This document shows, in pieces, positions 25,546 through 36,600 of a stretch of DNA of 64,000 bases. Made by a program: the position numbers and the translations under genes. Source of the stretch: Verrucomicrobiaceae bacterium (GTDB lineage: Bacteria > Verrucomicrobiota > Verrucomicrobiia > Verrucomicrobiales > Verrucomicrobiaceae); NCBI GenBank assembly GCA_027490195.1, contig JAIXYN010000061.1, positions 1 to 64,000 of the forward strand, read 5' to 3'. Position 1 is the stretch's first letter; the number at the start of each line of letters is the position of its first letter. The notes beneath the pieces are model-generated. The model was not told the origin of the DNA. It saw only the letters and a list, made by a program, of their open reading frames with translations, and made no database searches.

Positions 25546-25921
25546 TCGGTGATGAGCGATTAGTGCCGCAAAATCATCTATATTATCCGTGGTTTCACTC
25601 CCATCTGCATAGTTATCCAATGCCAGCCTGAGCGAGCTCCGAGCCTGCCATTTCTTTGCCATCTTTGAATTCAACGGTGACGGCCACGTCCCCATCCCAG
25701 CATCACCTGGCAAGAACATTCAGCAGGATGTCCTCGTCTGGCATGCCAGCAAAGACGGCGATCCTAACACCTAAGACGACAACTTTTTCGCCTGGCTCGC
25801 TGGCTAGATCACCTAAATCCTCCGACAAATCCGCGCACAAAGCGGTCAAAGCAGCTCCCGTGGCAGCAAAAGTTAAATGACACTCCTGTTCATCGGCATA
25901 AAATAGGCCCTCGCTCATCAT
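25507..25921 (-). pseudogene. decayed open frame of unknown function
   Basis: From an ATG at 25921 the minus strand reads MMSEGLFYADEQECHLTFAA and continues as a natural-looking protein to NVLAR at 25703, where a TGA interrupts it. The same frame then continues with DGDVAVTVEFKDGKEMAGSE, and a +1 frame resumes with SLRLALDNYADGSETTDN up to about 25507. Two interruptions in an otherwise protein-like sequence suggest a broken gene, convergent with the effector remnant. Immunity or chaperone function would fit the location, but no family is recognised; the first 72 codons alone may also be an intact small gene. Confidence 0.4.
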
Positions 25922-25928
25922 TCGTTTT

Positions 25929-27893
25929 ATGGACACTCCCCCCTCAAGCAGTCCGGCAGCAGGCGCGGCAGAAGATTTTGATCAAACGATCAGGGTCCGC
26001 ACTCCGGCATCAGGCTCTATCTATTTCAATCGCTACCGCCTGAACCGCGTTCTGGGACGTGGCGGCATGGGCGTCGTGTGGCTTGCTGACGACTTGAAGC
26101 TGGAGCGTCCGGTGGCTCTGAAGTTTCTCCCCAGCCTGATCGGTCTCGATCCCACAGCGGTCAAAGAACTCAAAACCGAGACGCGTCGCGGGCTTGAGCT
26201 TTCCCATCCGAACATCGTGCGAATCTACGATTTCGTGGACGATGAAGATGAGGCCGCCATTTCGATGGAATTTGTGGATGGCAAGACGCTTTCCGAACTG
26301 CGTGCCACCACGGACCACGGAGTCTTCACCACCGAGCAGGTGGCCAAATGGCTCCCTGGCGTCTGCGAGGCGCTCGATTACGCGCACTTTCAGCGCAAGG
26401 TCGTCCATCGTGACCTCAAGCCTTCGAACATCATGGCCATGAACATGGATGACACGGCCAAGATCGCCGACTTCGGCATCGCCCGCAGCATCTCGGATAC
26501 CATGCAGCGGCTTTCCATTTCCCAACTCGGGGTCAGTGGCACACTGCCCTACATGAGCCCGCAGCAGGCCATGGGAGAGCGCCCAGCACCCACCGATGAC
26601 GTGTACTCGCTCGGAGCCACCATCTATGAGCTGCTCTCTGGCAAGCCGCCCTTTTATCGCGGAGACATTCCTTCCCAGCTAACCTCCAAAATCCCCTCCT
26701 CAATGAACGAGCGGCGTGAAGAGCTGGAGATCAAGGCGAGTGATCGCATCCCCAAGGAGTGGGAGGCCGTCATCGCCGCATGCCTTCACAAAGATCCAAC
26801 TCTGCGCCCGCCTAGCGCTGGCAAGCTCATCGAACTGCTCGGGTTAAAATCCACGACCAACGCCATCACCCAGCCCTTCATCCAGCCGAAGGCCCAGCAC
26901 AAAAGCCACACCCCAGTCTATGCGGCTGCTGCCGTGGCGGTGCTGGCGGCCGCAGCAGCGTTTTATTTCAAATCGACCACTCCCCAGGCCGCTCACGCCG
27001 TGACTTCCCCGGCAGTGCCACCTGCTCCTGCGGCTCCAACACCGGATCTTGCGCCTAAGGCCACGGTCGCGGCAGCCCCTTTGTTGACAGCAGCACCCGC
27101 TGCTCCTGTGCCTGATGCTGCCCCCAAAGCCCCGGATCCTGCCATGCCGATGCAGGCGGCTGCACCTGTGGCCCCAGCGACAGCTGTCGTCGCTCCGGTC
27201 GCACCTCCAGCAGTTCCTGTGGCACCACCACCTGCTGCACCTATGACATTGGCAGCGCCACCCGTTACTGCAGCGCAGCCGGTGACGCAGAACATGCTGG
27301 CTGCCGCACCACCGGTGGTCGCCACTGCACAGCCTCTCGCTGCACAGCCTCTCGCTGCACAGCCTCTCGCTGCACAGCCTCTCGCTGCACAGCCTCTCGC
27401 TGCACAGCCGCTCGCTATGCAGCCTCTCGCTGCACAGCCGCTCGCTACGCAGCCTCCCGCTACGATGATCCAGCCACCCGTCTCTGAGCCTCGTGAAGGA
27501 TATTGGTCCATCGAACGCATCTTTCCCACTCCGCCGCAGGCCGCCTACTCTGAAGCTGGCCGCCGGAACCTGCTGTTTCAAGTGCAGCGCATTCTCAAAG
27601 AAAAGTCCCTCTACACCTCCACCCAGGATGGCAAAGAAGGCAAGGGCACCCACAATGCCATCATTCTCTATCAGGCCAAAAACGGCCTCGTGCCCAACGG
27701 CCTGCTGGATGGTCCCACCCTTGCTTCGCTGGCATTGTTCGACAAGCCTGATGATCAGGAATGGAGACCTGCCCCTCCTTCGTCTGCGGAATCGGGTTCG
27801 GGCTTCCGTAGAAGGTCCGTGCCCAAAGAAGATCCCAATTTCCTGCAGCGCGCCGGCAAATCCATTGGTCGCTTTTTCAATCAGGACGACTGA
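25929..27893 (+). CDS. membrane Ser/Thr kinase with peptidoglycan-binding-like C-terminus
   Basis: 654 residues. Kinase domain at about 36-295: glycine loop GRGGMGVVW, Lys65 in VALKFLP, HRDLKPSN (160-167), DFG (181-183) and an SGTLPYMSPQQAMG activation segment. One transmembrane helix (TPVYAAAAVAVLAAAAAFYF) follows. The outside part begins with a long Ala/Pro linker containing nine 5-residue repeats (AQPLA and variants, about 467-511) and ends with a peptidoglycan-binding-like module (about 545-620, LLFQVQRILKEKSLY, GTHNAIILYQAKNGLVPNGL). The kinase probably senses cell-wall state. It is convergent with the third kinase gene. Confidence 0.85.
   Translation: MDTPPSSSPAAGAAEDFDQTIRVRTPASGSIYFNRYRLNRVLGRGGMGVVWLADDLKLERPVALKFLPSLIGLDPTAVKELKTETRRGLELSHPNIVRIYDFVDDEDEAAISMEFVDGKTLSELRATTDHGVFTTEQVAKWLPGVCEALDYAHFQRKVVHRDLKPSNIMAMNMDDTAKIADFGIARSISDTMQRLSISQLGVSGTLPYMSPQQAMGERPAPTDDVYSLGATIYELLSGKPPFYRGDIPSQLTSKIPSSMNERREELEIKASDRIPKEWEAVIAACLHKDPTLRPPSAGKLIELLGLKSTTNAITQPFIQPKAQHKSHTPVYAAAAVAVLAAAAAFYFKSTTPQAAHAVTSPAVPPAPAAPTPDLAPKATVAAAPLLTAAPAAPVPDAAPKAPDPAMPMQAAAPVAPATAVVAPVAPPAVPVAPPPAAPMTLAAPPVTAAQPVTQNMLAAAPPVVATAQPLAAQPLAAQPLAAQPLAAQPLAAQPLAMQPLAAQPLATQPPATMIQPPVSEPREGYWSIERIFPTPPQAAYSEAGRRNLLFQVQRILKEKSLYTSTQDGKEGKGTHNAIILYQAKNGLVPNGLLDGPTLASLALFDKPDDQEWRPAPPSSAESGSGFRRRSVPKEDPNFLQRAGKSIGRFFNQDD
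27327..27461 (+). repeat. 15-base tandem repeat inside the kinase linker
   Basis: Nine 15-base units encode AQPLA (six identical, then MQPLA, AQPLA, TQPPA). The nearly identical DNA of the first units points to recent slippage expansion. It lengthens the extracytoplasmic Pro/Ala linker between the membrane helix and the peptidoglycan-binding-like domain. Confidence 0.9.
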
Positions 27894-27915
27894 GCAGCGG
27901 ATCGGTCTCAGTGCA

Positions 27916-30444
27916 TCACCGTGCTGAGATGGAGGGTGGCCGTGCAGCCGCCCACTCCTCCAGCCTGCGCTGCCACTCTGCCAGTTCGTGCTCATCAGCC
28001 ACGGGTGATTTCGCTTCGGCGGCCAGTTTCCAGAATTGGATGAAGCTCACAAAAATCAGCCGTTCCTTCTCTGGTGATCGACCCGATGAAGGAGAATCAA
28101 ACCACCCGTTGGCGGCTGTTTCATACTCAGCAAGTGCTGCGGCAAAATCACTGCGTGCCGTCAGCAAATCGCCAAGTCGGCGGTGCAGTTCCATCACCCG
28201 CCAGGTCTCCGCCTGGGTCTGACTGACTTCGGCAATGGCATCGCGCAGCGCTTTCTCAGATTCACGGAACTGGCGCTTGATGCGCAGTGTCTCGCTGAGG
28301 GATATCCATGCGTCCGCCAGCCGTGATTCATGTCCGGCAGATTGCGCCATGCTCACAGCGCGCCGCGCTGCCTCCTCGCCGCCGGGGCAACCAGAGACGG
28401 TGCAGGCCAGCGTGGCATGGGCGATCAAGGCGTTGAGCAGCTTCGAATGTTCTTGGCCGAATTGCTCTTCGCAAATGCGGATGCGTTCAGCGGAGGCCGC
28501 CAGTGCTTTCTCATAATTTTCAGGCTTACGCGTCAGGTCTGCCATCATGTGCAGTAGATAAACCCGCTGGTCCACAAAGGTCTCGTCAGACGGCAGCCGT
28601 TGGATCGCATTCCCCAGCACAACCACCGCTTCTGGCAGGCGACCGGCGACCTTTAAAATCTCTGCCTGATCACGCAGCCAGATGGCTTTTTCCGCCGGAT
28701 CGGAATCATCCTTCAATGCCATCACTTCCGCCATCAGCACCACCGCCTCCTGGCGCTGGCCGTTGCGTGCAAGCGCCCGCGCCAGTTCCTTGCGCACTTG
28801 CAGGACCTGCCCGCTGACGGGTGGATTGTTTGCGGCCAGCACTTGATAGCCAGCCAGCGCCCGCCGCAGCACTTCCACCGCCTTTCCCGGCTCTCCCTGC
28901 CCGGTGTATCGCCACCCAAGAGTGTAGAGCGCATCCAGTGCCGGTTTCGAATGCTCGCCCTCGGTTTGTTTCAGCAGCTCCCACTGACGCTGCAGCCAAG
29001 GCTGGGCACGGGCTGGCTCCTCCAGTGTCACGTAGAGCTGCGCCAACTGCTCCGCCAGCTGCGCCTCCGCCCGGGGCTGGTTGGCAAACCGCGACATGCC
29101 TGCGGCATACTCATCCGCAAGCTTGCGCAGCAGTTGCGTGTTCATTCCCACCTTCACATGCTTGCGCGCGTTATTGATCAGGTCTTTGAGCTGCGCGCTG
29201 ACCTGCAGCGCTAGGTCGGCCTTGCTCCGCGCCTCCAGCATCTGGCGCTGCACCTCCTGCCGCTGCACTTCCTCACGCTCCAGCGCCCACCAGGTGGCCG
29301 CTATGCCGCCAGCCAGTGAGACTGCCACTGCTGCTGCCGTGCTCACCGCACCGCGGTTTCTCACCAGCCATTTTTTAATTTGATACGTGATTCCGGGCGG
29401 CCCGGCGGACACGGGTTCATTGCGCAGGTAATGCTGAACATCCTCGGCCAGATTCAGGACCGTGGGGTAGCGCAGCTCGCGGTTCTTCTGCAACGCCCGC
29501 AGAGTGATCCAGTCCAGTTCGCCGCGAAGCTCCCGTGAGAAGGCTCTGGCATTGGAAGAAAGCGGCTTGGGCAGCCGCAGCACTCGCTGGCTGGGCATTT
29601 CCGTTTCCTTGTGGCGAACTTTCTCCAGCAGCTCGGGAAGCGGAGGTTCAAGGTCCGCTTCAGCAGGAATCGGCGTTGTTCCCGTCAGCAGTTCATAGAG
29701 CAGCACTCCCAGCGCATAAACGTCAGTGCGGATGTCCACATCCAGGCTGCCCAGACAGGCCTGCTCCGGGCTCATGTAGCGCGGAGTACCCAGAACCATA
29801 CCAACTAGGGTTGAATCCTCTCTTCCTGCCAGATCCCCTTCCAGCGCCTTGGCGATCCCAAAATCGATCACCTTCACAAGCGGCCGGCCATCCACTTCCA
29901 CCACCATCACATTCGAAGGTTTCAGATCCCGGTGAAGGATGCCGCGCTGATGCGCATGCTGCACCGCCATGCACGCCTGCACAAAGATTTCCAGCCGTTC
30001 ACGCACCGGCAGCTTCCCTTTCTGGCACCAGAGCGTGGCGGCTGCGCCAGACACCACCTCCATCACAAAATACGTTCTGCCGTCTGGCAGTTCACCTGCA
30101 TCAAACACAGCGGCAATGTTCGGATGCTCCATGCGCGCCAGCACCTGATGCTCGCGCTCGAAACGTGCAGCCACCGGCTGTGTGAGCAGTCCTGGACGTA
30201 CGATCTTGATCGCCACCTCCCGTTTCACCGGTTCCGTCTGCTCGGCGCGCCAAACCTGCGCCGCGCCGCCTTCACCTAGAAGGGAACGCAGAATGTAGCG
30301 CCCCCCGATGATCTCCCCGGCCCGTTCAGGACTATGCGGGCACTTCTGCTCCGTGTGACCCATGGTCGTCACTTCTGCCATGGCCAGATCAAACAACCCG
30401 GCTTCGGACTTGCGATTGGAAGGTGTTTCGCTCGGGGGGGCCAT
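27916..30444 (-). CDS. Ser/Thr kinase with TPR-like C-terminus
   Basis: 842 residues. Kinase domain at about 48-330: GEGGAAQVW glycine loop, Lys80 in VAIKIV, HRDLKPSNV (171-179), DFG (194-196) and GTPRYMSPEQA. A transmembrane helix (GAVSTAAAVAVSLAGGIAAT) near 370-390 is followed by a short coiled coil (EREEVQRQEVQRQMLEARSK) and then about 430 residues of helical TPR-like repeats (LYTLGWRYTGQGEPGKAVEV, VVLMAEVMALKDDSDPAEKA, LADAWISLSETLRIKRQFRE). This kinase-TPR architecture is abundant in Verrucomicrobiota, Planctomycetes and Acidobacteria. It converges on the peptidoglycan-binding kinase with about 20 bases between stops. Target unknown. Confidence 0.85.
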   Translation of the reverse strand: MAPPSETPSNRKSEAGLFDLAMAEVTTMGHTEQKCPHSPERAGEIIGGRYILRSLLGEGGAAQVWRAEQTEPVKREVAIKIVRPGLLTQPVAARFEREHQVLARMEHPNIAAVFDAGELPDGRTYFVMEVVSGAAATLWCQKGKLPVRERLEIFVQACMAVQHAHQRGILHRDLKPSNVMVVEVDGRPLVKVIDFGIAKALEGDLAGREDSTLVGMVLGTPRYMSPEQACLGSLDVDIRTDVYALGVLLYELLTGTTPIPAEADLEPPLPELLEKVRHKETEMPSQRVLRLPKPLSSNARAFSRELRGELDWITLRALQKNRELRYPTVLNLAEDVQHYLRNEPVSAGPPGITYQIKKWLVRNRGAVSTAAAVAVSLAGGIAATWWALEREEVQRQEVQRQMLEARSKADLALQVSAQLKDLINNARKHVKVGMNTQLLRKLADEYAAGMSRFANQPRAEAQLAEQLAQLYVTLEEPARAQPWLQRQWELLKQTEGEHSKPALDALYTLGWRYTGQGEPGKAVEVLRRALAGYQVLAANNPPVSGQVLQVRKELARALARNGQRQEAVVLMAEVMALKDDSDPAEKAIWLRDQAEILKVAGRLPEAVVVLGNAIQRLPSDETFVDQRVYLLHMMADLTRKPENYEKALAASAERIRICEEQFGQEHSKLLNALIAHATLACTVSGCPGGEEAARRAVSMAQSAGHESRLADAWISLSETLRIKRQFRESEKALRDAIAEVSQTQAETWRVMELHRRLGDLLTARSDFAAALAEYETAANGWFDSPSSGRSPEKERLIFVSFIQFWKLAAEAKSPVADEHELAEWQRRLEEWAAARPPSISAR

Positions 30445-30663
30445 GAGGTGCCGGTTCAGAGAGTGCGTTGCAGCCGTGGCTCAAATAGGATGTACGGCAT
30501 GCGCGAGTGCAAGCCGTCATTCTGCCGTGGTGCTCCCGGTGGGATTCGAACCCGCAACCAAGGGATTATGAGGCCTTTGTAATGGTTTATGCAAACAATT
30601 GATTATCAGCAAAATGATTCTCATTGGGTGGAATAGTGACATTATAAGAGACACTTTAAAAAA
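30445..30663. other. junction between chromosome and prophage
   Basis: The gap contains the truncated tRNA listed separately. To its right the sequence turns AT-rich (30573-30660), as expected of the end of a phage genome. No other gene is seen. Confidence 0.6.
30528..30572 (-). tRNA. 3' half of a CAT-anticodon tRNA gene (attL-like)
   Basis: Read on the minus strand, this is an anticodon loop CTCATAA (anticodon CAT), stem TCCCT, variable region, T-arm with GGGTTCGAATCCC, acceptor strand CGGGAGC, discriminator A and encoded CCA. The 5' half is missing: beyond 30572 the anticodon stem partner is only 3 of 5 matched and no D-arm or 5' acceptor strand follows. This is the residue left when a phage integrates into the 3' half of a tRNA gene, so it marks the left attachment site. 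An intact tRNA should lie at the other prophage end, outside the window. Met and Ile-CAT cannot be told apart. Confidence 0.75.
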
Positions 30664-33600
30664 TCATTTAACGCGCACCAGTCCTCTCGCTTTGTTGGCC
30701 TCTTCACTCGACGGCACTGCATCAATCTTCCCCGTGCGAGCACGTTCTGATTCGGGTCCTTTCTCACCCATCTCGAGCTTCGGGTAGGTGCGCGCCGTGC
30801 CTGTGGCTTTGCGGATTCGTTCAATCTCATTGGTTGGCACACCGATCTGCTTTAAATCACGCTGGAATTGCTCCCAAGTACCTTGTAGCGCCTCGATTCG
30901 CTGATTGCTGCGCTCAAGTGCATCCATGGCTTCAGCACTGTTTGGACGCTGCGCATGCACCTTGCGCGCTGCGGCACGCGCACTGGCATACTCATCTCGA
31001 AAGCGGAACATCCGTGAGCTGATCCGCTTCTCATGCGTGTAGCTGTTTTGCCTCACACCCAGCAGCCTCAATGCCTCCTCTTCCAGGCTGAAAGTGCGAC
31101 CATAGCGCGATTGTCCAGTCATTGCCCTTACCATTCGATCTCCCTTATTCAAGGCACCGGGCTCCATCATGTTGTAGAGCAGGTAGTCCAGTCTTTCCGC
31201 TACGTTTCGCGCACCTTGCTCTTCACTCACCTTGCCAAAATCCGTGGTATTCGACCACGCCGAAAGTAGGGGATCAAGATGCACACTTCCCTCTAGAAAT
31301 TGGTCGCTCAGTTGACGTCCTAGATTGCTCAGGGACTCTCCAAGGTTTTTGCCCTCGATGCCAGCTTTGATCACTTCAAACAAAGTCACCTGCGGCAACA
31401 TATAGCTCGTGTTAAAAAAGCTCGCCCCGTCTTTATCCAGCTTGGTGTACGCCAAGTTTCCAAAGCGCTCATGATCTGCACCCAAAGCACGCCGATACGC
31501 CTCGTCTTTGTCATCATCCACGCCAGAACTGAACAGCCCGCGAATGATCCCGGACAGCCCCCAGGCCGACAAAGCAAGCACGCTGCTCAATCCGATCAAA
31601 CGGCGCGCACCTCGTGCCACCAACGGCGGATTGCCACTGCGCAGCTCCTGCACCGCATAGCGTGCGTTGTGCCAGGTGTTTCGATACACTTCATGCTGGA
31701 AGCCGATGAAACTCCCTGCCAATCCCAGCCGCGAAAGCTGCCGCATGAAATCGGGCAGCTTGCTGTAGTCAGGCAGCGTGTTCATCGTCTTTTCCACGGC
31801 CAATTGGAAAGCGTCCGGCTCCGCCATGCCTGCGGTCAAATGCGCTTCGTAGTTGCCATAGAAGGCCGCCAGCTTTGCAATGCGGTCTGGATTCCCCGTA
31901 GTCCATTCAGCGATCTTACGTTGCTTTTCTTGAATCCATGCGCTGCCCTTTGTGGCACCGCCCGCAGCACCCAGCACAATTCCCACGGCTCTCCCCCCCA
32001 TGCCAAAAGAACGCCCAACTCCGTTGCCGAGAATCGCTCCACGCAAACCGCCCGTGATGCTGTTCCAGTGGTCGTGCTCGTTGATGAACTGCGTCACGCG
32101 ATTATCCAAAGCAGCGTTTAAATCGCTGATCTCAAATCCTGCGTTCGCCAGCCCGGCCGCTGTGAGGCGGGCCAGCATTTGTCGGCGCAGGTCCTGCTCA
32201 GCCTCTTGGGCCACGTTCATCATCTCACCATTCTTCATCTGGCCGCTGCGGTGCAGTTGGATCGCACGTGCCACGTTTTGCCATCCTTGCAGGCTTAGCA
32301 GATCCCCGGACTGCACCAGTCCCATCACGTTCCCCATGGCATTCACCATCCAGCTATCCGGGTTCAGCGCTACCTTGTTCAGCTTTGCTTCCGACCCCGC
32401 AAACTTCAGCGCATCCAGCAGTCTTCCGCCAAGATCAGCAGGCGAGCTGCTGCCCTGCGTGGCACGCAGAGCCGCCGCCAGTTCAGGCGTTGTGTAGATT
32501 GTGCGTTGCACGGTGACTGGCTGTGCATTGGGTCCCGGCACCTGCACATCGATCTTGAATCCATTCCTTTCTCGCGAGTCGCCCACCTCCTCAGTGTAAA
32601 CACCGGTCTGCTGTGTCGAAAACAAACCCATCTGCAGTCCCAAATCTCGCATAGCTCGCTGTTGCTCATGCCGTGCAATGTACTGCGATTGAAAGCTCGC
32701 ACTGCCAAGAAATCGTTTTAGCGGATTTCGTTCTTCCCCCATCAGCGCTCTGATCGGCGCCGGGATGTCCCGCATGCGCAGCATGTCATTGATTTCAGCC
32801 TGGCTAGCCTTCGGGTGAAGACTTGCCAACCAACCCCTCGCAGCCCCTAGCAAATGAGCTGCATTCTGGCCTTGATAGCTGCTCTGCGTCACAGCTAGCG
32901 CCGCCACCGTCTGGTAATCAAACTCCGTCAGCCGGTTATTGCGCATCCACTTGGCCACGTCTGGGTGATACGCCGCCCGCTGCATCAGGCTGGTCACGTT
33001 CTTGCTGATACCACTGCCTGCCATGTTGCCCAGAAGATTGCGCTCCCACGTGTTCCGGTCAGTGAGCTGCCTCATGATGGCTTCGATCTCTCCCTGCTTG
33101 GCCGCCGGTTCGCCCTGCGCGGCCCGCTCTGCATTCACACTCTGGGTGATGTGTGCGCGTGCTTCATCCAGGATCTGTCTAGCATTGACTCCCGCGATCT
33201 GCGCTCCCTTGCTGGCAGCTTTAGTCAGGCTGTCATAGTTCCAGTTAGCCGCCGGGTCAAAAGCAGCATAGCTCCGCCTCATCCAGTGCCCTCGGTTTTG
33301 CATGATAGCATTCCCCAACTCCCCCCCGGCAAAAGTTGCCACTACCTGGCTTAGATCATCCAGAAAATTGCGCGTTCGCCTCGTCCGTTCCTTCAGCACC
33401 GAATCCGCCATTGCTGCAAGGAGCGCAGGATCCTCCATCGCACGCGCCACAAGGTTATGCGCGTCCTGCAGTGTTGCACCGCTGCGTTTTGCATACGCCT
33501 CGATCGCACCGTTCAGGTCCCGCCCCAGTTGCGCCGCAGTTTCATTCACCGCTGCAATGTCGCGCTGCGATTGCTGCACCAGCGGCACCAAGTCCGCAGG

Positions 33601-36600
33601 CAGCGCAGAGCCCTTCAGCAGCGCTCTCAATCCCAGCGCCTGAACTCGGAAAGGCGCACGGCGTGGCAGGTTCAGCCGATTGCGTAGCCAGTTGGGCACT
33701 CCGCTACCATGGAAAGGATTCATTCTCTCACTCTGCTTCACCCGTCCATCCCCACGCACACCCTCCGGCCCGCCGCGTTCCAGCGCCTCACGGCTCAGCC
33801 TCATCATTTCCTGCAGCTCACGCGTCGTCCAGTTCTGCCGGCTGAATCCACGCGCCACATACCGCGTCGCATCCTTCAGCCATTGCCACAGCTTGCCCAG
33901 CAGCCCGCTCTGCGGCGTCAGCGCTTGCAGTTGTTCCGGCGTCCGTTGCTCCACCTGCCGAGCAAACCACTCCTCCACCAGCTCCTCATCATTCAGTTGC
34001 TCATAGCCACGCTCACGCAGCGCCGCCAGTTCCTCGCTTATCTTGGCATCTTCCGCCGCCGCTTCCACCAGCTTCTGCCATCGTGCCGCCGCCTCAGGGT
34101 TACCCTGCCTCACCGCCGCCAGCCCGGCATGCCCCACACGCTCATGCAAGATCGCCCGCACCACCGCACGCTGCGGCGTCTCTCCTGGCCTCACCACCAG
34201 ATTATCCAGCATCACCACCGTCCCCCCCGTGCTCGGATCAAAAAACGCCTCCGTTGCATTCTCCCCCGCAAACGAATCCCAGTCATCCACATGGTACTGC
34301 TCCTGCTGCAGCGCATCCCGGTTACGCACGATCCTCACTCGCGCCGCCACCGCCGGAGACGTCTGCTGCAAGGTTGCCATCGCCTCCGCCGCCTGCCGTC
34401 CGCTTACGCGGCCACGGGCTGCGTTTACGCTGCCTGTTTTGCTGGCAAGGAGCTTGCGGTCTCTCTGCACATGGAAAATCCCGTCTGGTTGTCCACGTAG
34501 TCCGATGCTGCTTCTCGCAGCCGTTGATTTTCCGGCCCCCAGGTCATGATGGATGTCATCCAGCACAGCACTTCCCCCAGCCACATGTCCTTGCAGTGCT
34601 CCTTGTGAAACCAAGGCCCTAAGAAATGCCGTCTCACCGACTCCGCTTGTTGCGGAGTCCAGTCTCTCCAGGAGGTCTGTAACATCTCGGTTGCGAAGGC
34701 TTCGTCCAGCAGCATCCACGATTGTATCTGTCACCGGCTCATAGCGCAACTGAGAAAGGTCCACCCCACGCTTGGCCGCTGCTGCAAACACTCCCCGTGC
34801 CTCGTGTTCAGCCAGTGCCGCCACATTGCCACCATACGCCTCCTCACCATCGTGCCACGCCCCTTCCGGCACATCAGACATCTCCGGCCTCGCATGCCGT
34901 GGCTCGATGTGTCGCGTCGTACCATGCCTCAGCGCACTGCTCAGCAGGTGGCCTAGCCGCCGTAGATGCGCGATGCCACTCACCCCCTCTGGATCGGGGC
35001 GGAAACGCAGTTCGTTGTTATGCGCATAGCTCAGCGCAGACTGGTACACCAGGTCACCACCCCGCGCCTTCGTGCTCCCCTTCATCCCCTCTGTGTTCAC
35101 GTGCACGTGCCCATCCTCACGGTGAATCACAAACGCATACAGCGGCTTGCCCGTGGATTCTTTGAAGTCCATTCGCCAAGCCTCCGCTACCCCCGGAATC
35201 TTTCCATCCTTGTCCAGCCGCCTCACCTGCACCTCCCCCGGATTTGCGTAATGGGAAACGATCTGTGGCAGCGCCTTCTGTGTCGCCGTAGCACCTCTCC
35301 TCAAGCGGCTTTTGTCATTTGCGTAATCCTGCCAAAACTTTTGCAGCCGCTGCATCGGCGGTAGCCCCGTTCCCGCCCTGCTCATCCTCACCCGCGGCGG
35401 TGCCATCATCATGTTCGTGCTCGGGATGCCGCTCGCATTCCGCAGCACAAACGGCCCCGCCGCATCCAGCGTGCTCTTATTCTCTGGCATCTCCAGATAC
35501 ACACTCCCCGTGTTGTCACCCTCCTGCACCGCTTGCATGAAAGCCTCCGGCGTCAGCCCCGGTTGCAACCTCAGCGCCTGCTCATACACCGCCTTGATCG
35601 GTGCCCACTGCGTGCTGCCGCCCGCCGTAGCCGCTGCATGCGCAGCAGCCAGCACGTTCGCACCATTCGTTATCTGCGCCGCTTGTGGGCCCACACCGTC
35701 CAGACTTGGCGCATCCGGCAGCATCTCACGGTACATGCCCTCCAGTTCCCCCATCGCTTCAGGGTCTTGCCTCACCTTCTCCGCCAAAAACTGCGCCCAA
35801 GTCCTCGCCATCGTCGGATCGCTGTAATGCTGCTCACCCACCCCCAGCGCCTCTTGCCGGTTCCTGCCATCCGTCCGTGTCAAAATCCACGCCGCTTGCT
35901 CTGCCGTTAGCGCACCGATGTCCCCTTGCCTCAGCTCCGCCTGCGGCAGCGCCTTCGTCACCACCTTCGCCTGCGGATCCATCTCTTGATACATCGCATT
36001 CAGCTCGCTCAGCGCTTCCGCTGTCTTCACCCGGGCCGCCAGGTAGTCATACCATTCCTTGCTCATCCCACGCTCGCTGTAGTGCCGCATGCCCACCCCC
36101 AGCGCTTCCTGCCTGCCCCTCCCGTCCAAGTTCGTCAGCGCCCAGTCAATGTTCTGCGCAGACATACTGCCAATGTCCCCAAGCGCCCCGCTCGATGGCG
36201 CTTCAACCGCTGGCACCTCCGGACTCATTGCGGCAGGCTGTGGCGTGGCTGTCGTCTCACGCTGGCTTTGCAGCGTAGCGGCAGCGGCAGCCAGTGGGCT
36301 CAGACGGTTGGCTGGCATGACGGGACGTGACGCCAGCACCCGGCCAGTGCCATCCGCCTCCAGGTTGACCCCGTCCGCAACGGCGGAAAGATCCGTCGCC
36401 GCAGGAGGCAAAGTGGGCGCGGCGTTAGGATCAGTAGCCGTTGCAGGCGCGGGGTTGACAGCAGTAGGCGGCACTTCGGGGCCGGGTGCATTGACGCCTC
36501 TTAGCGTGGATGCACCCGGCGGGGTTGGGGATGCCGCATCCATCCTCCCCGCCTGGCGTGCAATGCGCGCCAGCTCACTCTCCCCTTGCATCGGCACCGC

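Larger units (their letters stand above)
25375..25928. other. gap with remains of two genes
   Basis: This 554-base stretch holds the broken second copy of the effector N-terminus on the plus strand and a decayed open frame on the minus strand; both are listed separately. Outside these I see no intact gene. The following kinase gene starts at 25929. Confidence 0.6.

Noticed and set aside
27327-27461. Regular short repeats resembling a CRISPR array
   Set aside because: The 15-base units abut without spacers and are read as AQPLA in frame in a kinase linker.
30528-30605. Functional tRNA gene at the prophage end
   Set aside because: The 5' acceptor strand and D-arm are missing and the anticodon stem matches only 3 of 5 positions, so only the 3' half remains.
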